Assembly (NCBI RefSeq): GCF_029537485.1
Contig: NZ_JARPUS010000001.1
Coordinates: forward strand, 1 to 64,000
Direction of reading: 5' to 3'
Length of the DNA stretch: 64,000 bases
Source of the DNA: Pseudomonas sp. GOM6
GTDB lineage: Bacteria; Pseudomonadota; Gammaproteobacteria; Pseudomonadales; Pseudomonadaceae
A program made the translations under genes and the position numbers. The notes beneath the pieces are model-generated. The model was given only the letters and a program-made list of their open reading frames with translations, ran no database searches and had not been told where the DNA came from. How positions within the stretch are numbered: the first letter of the stretch is position 1; every line of letters starts with the position of its first letter. Shown in pieces: positions 59,034 through 64,000 of the stretch.

Positions 59034-60040
59034 CAGCGCAGTACCTCCAGGTGCACATCGGCGGCCTGGAAGCGCGCCAGCGCGGCGTCGATATCGCCAC
59101 CGGTCAGGGCCAGGGTCAGCTGGCCGTAGGGGGTGTCCTTGATGCGGTCGATGCGTCCGGCGAGGATGCTGTAGTCGACCCCGGTTTCACGCGCGACGGT
59201 ACCCAGCAACGGTGCGTAGGTCGCCTCGCCCTGGAAGGTCAGGCGCAGAATGCGGCCCTCGACATGGGCGAAATCGTCGCGCTGCTCGTTCTCGTCGATG
59301 TGCTCGTCTTCCTGGACGAAACGCTTGCTGGTCGGGTGCTGCGGATGGAGGAACACCTGGGCCACCGCCCCTTGCTCGACGATCACCCCGCCGTCCATCA
59401 CCGCCACTTGGTCGCAGACCCGGCGGATCACGTCCATCTCGTGGGTGATCAGCACGATGGTCAGGCCCAGCTCGCGGTTGATCTCGGCCAGCAGTTGCAG
59501 CACCTGGCCGGTGGTCTGCGGGTCGAGGGCGCTGGTGGCCTCGTCACAGAGCAGGATTTTCGGGTGGGTCGACAGCGCGCGGGCGATGCCGACACGCTGC
59601 TTCTGCCCGCCGGACAGCTGCGCCGGGTACTTGTTGGCGTGCTCGCTCAGGCCGACGCGGGCCAGCAGTTCGGCGACGCGCTGGGCGATTTGCGCACGGC
59701 TCAGCTCGCCGGCCAGCTCCAGCGGCATGGCCACGTTGGCGGCGACGGTCTTTGACGACAGCAGGTTGAAGTGCTGGAAGATCATGCCGACCTGGCGGCG
59801 GAAGCGGCGCAGGCCGTCGGCGTCGAGGGCGGTGACCTCTTCGCCGTCGACCACGATACGCCCGCCGCTGGGTTCTTCCAGGCGGTTGATCAGGCGCAGC
59901 AGGGTGCTCTTGCCGGCGCCGGAGTGGCCGATCAGGCCAAACACCTGGCCGCGCTCGATACGCAGGCTGGTGGCGCGCAGGGCCGGCACTTCGCGGCCGG
60001 CGACCCGGTAGGATTTGTTGACGTGGTGGAACTCGATCAC
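59033..60040 (-). CDS. metN: Methionine ABC transporter ATP-binding protein
   Basis: A 335-residue ATPase: Walker [10 protein letters not shown], signature LSGGQKQRV, Walker [14 protein letters not shown] and the H-loop ITHEMDVI. The C-terminal about 100 residues form the NIL regulatory domain that binds methionine and gives transinhibition. The start is GTG with AAGG 8 bases upstream. It is the first gene of metNIQ; the 220 bp upstream hold the promoter, but I see no riboswitch consensus I trust. Confidence 0.95.
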   Translation of the reverse strand: MIEFHHVNKSYRVAGREVPALRATSLRIERGQVFGLIGHSGAGKSTLLRLINRLEEPSGGRIVVDGEEVTALDADGLRRFRRQVGMIFQHFNLLSSKTVAANVAMPLELAGELSRAQIAQRVAELLARVGLSEHANKYPAQLSGGQKQRVGIARALSTHPKILLCDEATSALDPQTTGQVLQLLAEINRELGLTIVLITHEMDVIRRVCDQVAVMDGGVIVEQGAVAQVFLHPQHPTSKRFVQEDEHIDENEQRDDFAHVEGRILRLTFQGEATYAPLLGTVARETGVDYSILAGRIDRIKDTPYGQLTLALTGGDIDAALARFQAADVHLEVLR

Positions 60041-60206
60041 TGCGCGAACCTTGTGGGTACGTGGGAGTTACTGTCGCAACCCGGTCGGAGGCGACGACTC
60101 CATCTAGCCTAGGCGGTTGGCCGAAAGCCGCGCATTTTAACGGTTTTGTTTATGCGCTCTTAGTCTTTATTGGCCTGAATTTAATCCATAAAGCTATAAG
60201 CAAGCA

Positions 60207-60246
60207 GGGCGGGTGCAACCTTCGTTCTATCGAGGTTGCCCCGCCC
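60207..60246 (-). terminator. Hairpin after the periplasmic coiled-coil gene
   Basis: GGGCGGG-t-GCAACCT and AGGTTGC-c-CCGCCC (60207-60221 and 60233-60246) form a nearly perfect stem of about 14 bp with one bulge. It starts 14 bases downstream of the stop of the minus-strand gene at 60261. Weak T-richness follows (CTTGCTTATAG on the minus strand), so it is a plausible terminator separating that gene from metNIQ. Confidence 0.6.
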
Positions 60247-60260
60247 CTGTATCACCGGGC

Positions 60261-61127
60261 TCAACCGTTGCTTTGTGGGCTCAGTACCAGGCGTGGTTCC
60301 TGGTCGGGCTTGAGTACAGGGGAGAACTGCGGAGAGAAACCGGGATCAAGCTTTTTGATTCGCGCCGACAGCAGGGCGGCGACAAAGGGGTAATCCTTGG
60401 CCTCGCGCACTTCCAGGCGTACCGCACAGTCGAACGCCACCACATCGGCTGCGACCTGATCGAGCAGATCGCGCAGGCTGTCGCGGTCATTGGCGTCGAG
60501 CATCGGCATGGGCACGCTGCTGCTGGTTGCCGCCGGGTCGATCAGACGGGCGCGTGGCGCGGCTGCGACTGCTGGTTCGGCTACCGGAGCCGGTACGACG
60601 ACGGGCTGTACCTGCTGCTGGGCACGGGCCTGGCGCTCGGCGGCGGCTTTGGCTTCCGCCAGTTGCTGCTGGCGGGCACGCTCGGCTTCCTGGCGAGCCA
60701 GTGCCGCCTTGGCCTTCGCCTCGGCCTCGGCAGCAGCCAGGCGGCTCTCGGCGGTTGCGGCGTCGAGGCTGGACTGGTACTGCGCTTTCAACGCGGGAGA
60801 CGCCGCGACCAGGTGCTGCTCGCCCTGAGTGAGGGTGGCGGCTGCCGCAGCGGTGTTACCGCTCGCTAACTGTTGCTGCCCCCGTTGCAGATAGATGTTG
60901 GCCAGCTCACGACGGTATTGGCCGATGCGCACATCGCTCGGGTCGATGTTCTGGCTGATGCTGTTCAGCTTGCTTTCGGCAGCCGGCAAGTCGCCACGCA
61001 GGATATGTGCGGAAACGTCATTGAAGTTCTTGACCTGCTCATCGACCGTCCAATATTCGGCCTGGGCTGCGTTTGCCAGCAGTCCGAGGGCGAGTCCGGC
61101 GAGATAGCGGCTTTTATTGTTGTTCAT
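60261..61127 (-). CDS. Periplasmic coiled-coil protein between znuB and metN
   Basis: A 288-residue exported protein. The signal peptide (about 25 residues, cleavage after AQA) is followed by a helical region with TPR-like heptads, then a long Ala/Glu/Arg-rich coiled coil (residues about 120-180, of the TolA-like type AAAEAEAKAKAALARQEAER). After a Pro/Val-rich linker, a C-terminal domain holds one cysteine. I recall a hypothetical gene at the same place between znuB and metN in P. aeruginosa. Function unknown; a cell-envelope scaffolding role is a guess. Confidence 0.8.
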   Translation of the reverse strand: MNNNKSRYLAGLALGLLANAAQAEYWTVDEQVKNFNDVSAHILRGDLPAAESKLNSISQNIDPSDVRIGQYRRELANIYLQRGQQQLASGNTAAAAATLTQGEQHLVAASPALKAQYQSSLDAATAESRLAAAEAEAKAKAALARQEAERARQQQLAEAKAAAERQARAQQQVQPVVVPAPVAEPAVAAAPRARLIDPAATSSSVPMPMLDANDRDSLRDLLDQVAADVVAFDCAVRLEVREAKDYPFVAALLSARIKKLDPGFSPQFSPVLKPDQEPRLVLSPQSNG

Positions 61128-61180
61128 TTTGTGACTCGTCGGTTCTGTTGTGTTTTGGTTTGGGCAAAAAACGCCCAATC

Positions 61181-61969
61181 CTAACGAGCCCGACGAGGCA
61201 GGGCAAAGCCTATGAGGAAAATCGACGCGGCGGATACCACGATAGAAGGCCCGGCGGGGGTGTCCTGGTACCAGGACAGGGTCAACCCCCCGCACACGGC
61301 GAGCATGCCGAGCAGGCTGGCGCCGATGGCCATCTGCTCTGGAGTGCGCGCGTGGCGCTGGGCGGCGGCGGCCGGGATGATCAACAGCGAGGTGATCAGC
61401 AGCACGCCGACGATCTTCATGGCCACTGCGATCACCACGGCGATCAGCAGCATCAGTGCAAGGCGCAGGCCGGCCACGGGCAGGCCTTCGACCCGCGCCA
61501 GTTCCTCATGCACGGTGATCGCCAGCAGGCGCCGCCACAGCGGCAGCAGCAGGGCCAGCACCAGGGCGCTGCCGCCGAGAATCCAGGCCAGATCAGCACT
61601 GCTGACCGCCAGCAGGTCGCCGAACAGATAGGCCATCAGGTCGATGCGTACCTCGTCCATGAAGCTCAGTACCACCAGGCCGAGCGACAGGGTGGTGGGC
61701 GCGAGGATGCCGAGCAGGGTGTCCGAGGCCAGCGGCTGGCGCTGTTGCAGGGTCACCAGCAGCACGGCCAGCAGCAGGCAGCCGGCGGTCACCGCCAGGG
61801 TCGGACTGAGGTCGAGGAGAAAGCCCAGGGCCACGCCGAGCAGTGCGGCGTGGGACAGGGTGTCGCCAAAATAGGCCATGCGCCGCCACACCACGAAGGA
61901 GCCGAGAGGGCCGGCGACCAGCGCCAGGGCCAGGCCGGCGAGCAGGGCGTTAAGCAGAAAATCGGGCAT
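61181..61969 (-). CDS. znuB: Zinc ABC transporter permease
   Basis: A 262-residue permease of the ABC-3 family with about eight transmembrane helices; [20 protein letters not shown] at the start and [20 protein letters not shown] are conserved. The start overlaps the znuC stop by one base. It forms the channel of the high-affinity zinc importer. Confidence 0.95.
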   Translation of the reverse strand: MPDFLLNALLAGLALALVAGPLGSFVVWRRMAYFGDTLSHAALLGVALGFLLDLSPTLAVTAGCLLLAVLLVTLQQRQPLASDTLLGILAPTTLSLGLVVLSFMDEVRIDLMAYLFGDLLAVSSADLAWILGGSALVLALLLPLWRRLLAITVHEELARVEGLPVAGLRLALMLLIAVVIAVAMKIVGVLLITSLLIIPAAAAQRHARTPEQMAIGASLLGMLAVCGGLTLSWYQDTPAGPSIVVSAASIFLIGFALPRRAR

Positions 61970-62763
61970 CAATGTTTGCAACCAGGGCCATGAACGTGGG
62001 CCGGACCATGGATTGTGAGGCCGGCGCGTTGTTCGACCACTTCGCCATGCAGGTCGTGGCTGTGGTCGTGATGGTGGTGGTAGATGGCCAGGCTCTTGGC
62101 GTCCTGGCCGAACAGCTCGACGAAGGCCGGGTCGTTGCTGACCTGCTCGGGGTGGCCGGAGCAGCACACGTGGCGGTTGAGGCAGACCACCTGGTCAGTG
62201 GCGCTCATCACCAGATGCAGGTCGTGGGACACCATCAGCACGCCACAGCCGTGGCGGTCGCGCAGCTGGGTGATCAGGCGGTACAGCTCGGCCTGGCCGG
62301 CGACATCGACGCCCTGCACCGGCTCGTCGAGCACCAGCAGTTCGGGCTCGCGCAGCAGGGCGCGGGCCAGCAGCACGCGCTGCAGTTCGCCACCGGAAAT
62401 GCTCTGCAGCGGGCTGTCGATCACCTGTTCCGCTCCGACTTCACTCAACGCGGCCTGCGCTGCGGCGCGGTCGACGCCCGGCACCAGGCGCAGGAAGCGC
62501 AGCACCGAGAGCGGCAGCGTCGCATCGACATGCAGCTTCTGCGGCATGTAGCCAATACGCAGGCGCGGCTTGCGCCGCACCGTGCCGCTGTCCGGCTTGA
62601 GCAGGCCGAGCACGGTGCGTACCAGGGTGGTCTTGCCGGCGCCGTTGGGCCCGATCAAGGTCACGATCTCGCCGGCGTGCAGGGCCAGTTGCACCTGCTG
62701 TAACACCGGCTGGCCGGAGAATGCCACGCCGACATCCTGCAGTTGGATCAAGGTATCGCTCAT
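61969..62763 (-). CDS. znuC: Zinc ABC transporter ATP-binding protein
   Basis: A 264-residue ATPase: Walker [10 protein letters not shown], signature SGGELQRV, Walker [13 protein letters not shown]. The C-terminus carries a His-rich tail ([13 protein letters not shown] and [13 protein letters not shown]), which may bind zinc directly. It overlaps zur by 4 bp, so uptake and its sensor are made together. Confidence 0.95.
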   Translation of the reverse strand: MSDTLIQLQDVGVAFSGQPVLQQVQLALHAGEIVTLIGPNGAGKTTLVRTVLGLLKPDSGTVRRKPRLRIGYMPQKLHVDATLPLSVLRFLRLVPGVDRAAAQAALSEVGAEQVIDSPLQSISGGELQRVLLARALLREPELLVLDEPVQGVDVAGQAELYRLITQLRDRHGCGVLMVSHDLHLVMSATDQVVCLNRHVCCSGHPEQVSNDPAFVELFGQDAKSLAIYHHHHDHSHDLHGEVVEQRAGLTIHGPAHVHGPGCKH

Positions 62764-63260
62764 GTCGACTTCCGGCAGCCGGCACAGAGGCCAATGACCT
62801 CGACGGTCTGGCTTTCAACGGCGAAGCCGACGTCCTTGGCGCTGCTGATGATGGCTTGGCTGATGGCTGGCTGTTCCAGTTCGATGGCAGCGTGACAGCT
62901 CTTGCAGATGAGGAACTGGCCCTGATGTGCATGTTCCGGATGGACGCAGCCAATAAAGGCGTTGAGTGATGCGATGCGATGCACCAGGCCGTTTTCCAGG
63001 AGGAAATCCAGCGCGCGGTAGACGGTGGGCGGCGCGGCCCGGCGGCCGTCTTCTTCGCTCAGCACGCCCAGGATGTCGTAGGCGCCGAGTGGCTTATGGC
63101 TGGCCCAGACCAGCTCCAACACACGCTTGCGCAGCGCGGTCAGGCGCGTGCCCTGTCTGGCGCAGATCTGTTCGGCCTCGGTCAGCGCATCGGCGACACA
63201 GCGCGAATGATCGTGAGGCAGACAGGCGAGGGGCGTGTTATTGGTCAGCGGCTTGAACAT
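62760..63260 (-). CDS. zur: Zinc uptake regulator (Fur family)
   Basis: A 166-residue Fur-family repressor, called Np20/Zur in P. aeruginosa. The N-terminal winged helix ([31 protein letters not shown]) is followed by the zinc-site segment [16 protein letters not shown] and a C-terminal CAGC knuckle. It should repress znuA and znuCB/zur when zinc is sufficient. It heads the zur-znuC-znuB operon and is divergent from znuA, with a candidate site between. Confidence 0.95.
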   Translation of the reverse strand: MFKPLTNNTPLACLPHDHSRCVADALTEAEQICARQGTRLTALRKRVLELVWASHKPLGAYDILGVLSEEDGRRAAPPTVYRALDFLLENGLVHRIASLNAFIGCVHPEHAHQGQFLICKSCHAAIELEQPAISQAIISSAKDVGFAVESQTVEVIGLCAGCRKST

Positions 63261-63285
63261 GACGAGGACGTCCGGATGCAGAGAC

Positions 63286-63298
63286 GTTATTCTATTAC
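63286..63298. promoter_or_regulatory. Candidate Zur operator between zur and znuA
   Basis: GTTATTCTATTAC resembles the Zur consensus core GTTATA-n-TATAAC with two imperfect positions and sits in the 49-bp gap between the divergent zur and znuA starts. Position in a zinc-uptake divergent promoter makes a Zur site expected; the match itself is only moderate. Confidence 0.5.
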
Positions 63299-63309
63299 CC
63301 TTTTGCCCA

Positions 63310-64000
63310 GTGAGTCTTGCCGTCGTGTTCCGTTTCGCCGCCGTTGTCGTTTTTTCCCTGCTCAGTCTGGCCGCTCAGGCCGAGGTACGGGTTCTCACCA
63401 GCATCAAGCCGCTTCAGCTGATCGCCGCCGCGGTGCAGGATGGCCTCGGTCAGCCTGCGGTACTGCTGCCGCCCGGCGCCTCGCCGCACCATTTCGCCTT
63501 GCGTCCGTCCGACGTGCGTCAGGTCCAGAGCGCCGACTTGCTGTACTGGATCGGCCCGGACATGGAGGGCTTCCTGCCACGGGTGCTCGACGGCCGCGAC
63601 AAACCGACTGTCGCCGTGCAGGCGCTGCCGGGCCTGACTCTGCGTCACTTCGGAGAGGGCGCTGAGCATGCCCACGAACATGACCACGATGCGCATGACC
63701 ATGACCATCGCCCCGGCAGCCTGGACGCGCACCTCTGGCTGCTGCCGGCCAACGCCCGAGTGATCGCCACCCGCATGGCGGATGACCTGGTTACCGCCGA
63801 CCCAGCCAATGCAGCGCGCTATCAGACCAACCTGGCGGCATTCGAGCAGCGTCTCGCGCGCCTCGACACCGAACTGAAGGCGCGTCTGGTGCCTTTGGCA
63901 AGCAAGCCGTTCTTCGTCTTCCATCAGGCCTTCGATTATTTCGAGAGTGCCTACGGCCTGCAGCATGCCGGCGTGTTCAGTGCCGCCAGCGAGGTGCAGC
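63310..64000 (+). CDS. znuA: Zinc ABC transporter substrate-binding protein (3' end outside window)
   Basis: At least 230 residues of the periplasmic zinc receptor, open to the window edge. It has a signal peptide (FAAVVVFSLLSLAAQA), then VRVLTSIKPLQLIAAAVQDG and LLPPGASPHHFALRPSD with the first zinc histidine, and a His/Asp-rich loop (HAHEHDHDAHDHDH, residues about 120-134) typical of gammaproteobacterial ZnuA. DAHLWLLPANARVIATRM holds another ligand. The start is a GTG with no clear ribosome site; a second in-frame GTG lies at 63325. Confidence 0.9.
   Translation, partial: MSLAVVFRFAAVVVFSLLSLAAQAEVRVLTSIKPLQLIAAAVQDGLGQPAVLLPPGASPHHFALRPSDVRQVQSADLLYWIGPDMEGFLPRVLDGRDKPTVAVQALPGLTLRHFGEGAEHAHEHDHDAHDHDHRPGSLDAHLWLLPANARVIATRMADDLVTADPANAARYQTNLAAFEQRLARLDTELKARLVPLASKPFFVFHQAFDYFESAYGLQHAGVFSAASEVQ

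Noticed and set aside
60041..60206. Possible riboswitch upstream of metNIQ
   Set aside because: Short stem segments exist (for example GTCGC/GCGAC at 60073-60095) but no SAM-riboswitch core could be recognised.
62979..63665. 228-codon plus-strand frame covering the zur start and znuA start
   Set aside because: It runs antisense to zur and out of frame with znuA, whose own frame has the signal peptide and His-rich loop.
1..64000. tRNA, rRNA, CRISPR arrays, prophage, insertion sequences
   Set aside because: Looked for in the intergenic gaps on both strands; none of their characteristic features were seen.

Overview
The window is about 64 kb of GC-rich, densely coded gammaproteobacterial chromosome. 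Gene content points to a Pseudomonas species that is not P. aeruginosa: prlC followed by a YheV-type protein, a PA0069-family radical SAM gene behind a LexA box, a beta-carbonic anhydrase, the coxBA-ctaG-coxC-SURF1-ctaA-ctaB-SCO cluster, metNIQ and znuBC/zur/znuA. As far as I recall, these lie near the replication origin in P. aeruginosa in a comparable order. REP elements of the GGGAGCGGCTTTAGCC type also fit Pseudomonas. No rRNA, tRNA, CRISPR array, transposase or integrase was recognised.

Layout. (1) 1-3130: a class III aminotransferase and a short-chain dehydrogenase are divergently transcribed around two GTGATCAC palindromes whose centres lie 63 bp apart; a GntR/FCD regulator follows. 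(2) 3196-5474: a response regulator with TPRs and a minimal soluble histidine kinase, overlapping by 4 bp. (3) 5600-17700: housekeeping and accessory genes: SMI1/KNR4 protein, a tandem pair of paralogous lipoproteins, a zinc aminopeptidase lipoprotein, DUF1161, HAD phosphatase, gamma-carbonic anhydrase, a 7TMR-DISM diguanylate cyclase, prlC, an AraC regulator, a BASS-family transporter, the SOS-box radical SAM gene and a beta-carbonic anhydrase. (4) 17966-46110: a large exopolysaccharide (EPS) locus. (5) 46425-55981: a conserved hypothetical gene, then the aa3-type cytochrome c oxidase operon and its assembly factors. (6) 55986-57360: VOC protein and LysR regulator. (7) 57521-64000: metNIQ, a periplasmic coiled-coil protein, and znuB-znuC-zur divergent from znuA, which is cut by the window end.

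The most interesting system is the EPS locus. Twenty-three genes from 45409 down to 19319 run on the minus strand with tiny gaps or overlaps. They encode a proline-periodic repeat protein, VpsM-like outer-membrane protein, Wza-like exporter, Wzc-like tyrosine autokinase, PHP-type phosphatase, VpsP-like protein, WcaJ-like initiating transferase, Wzy- and Wzx-like proteins, five glycosyltransferases, a pyruvyltransferase-family protein, three acyltransferases, GDP-mannose and UDP-Glc/UDP-Gal supply enzymes, and a VanZ protein. Immediately upstream is an RfaH-family antiterminator gene. The leader between them has an exact GGCGGTAGCGTG ops element in the sense orientation. The sequence therefore suggests an RfaH/ops-controlled, roughly 26-kb EPS operon whose product would contain mannose-, glucose- and/or galactose-derived sugars carrying acyl and possibly pyruvyl groups. 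An O-antigen-ligase-family gene on the plus strand converges on its end.

The cox region encodes a cytochrome c oxidase whose subunit II has a fused cytochrome c domain, with copper delivery (CtaG, SCO), heme A synthesis (CtaA, CtaB) and SURF1. A CTATACT extended -10 element precedes coxB.
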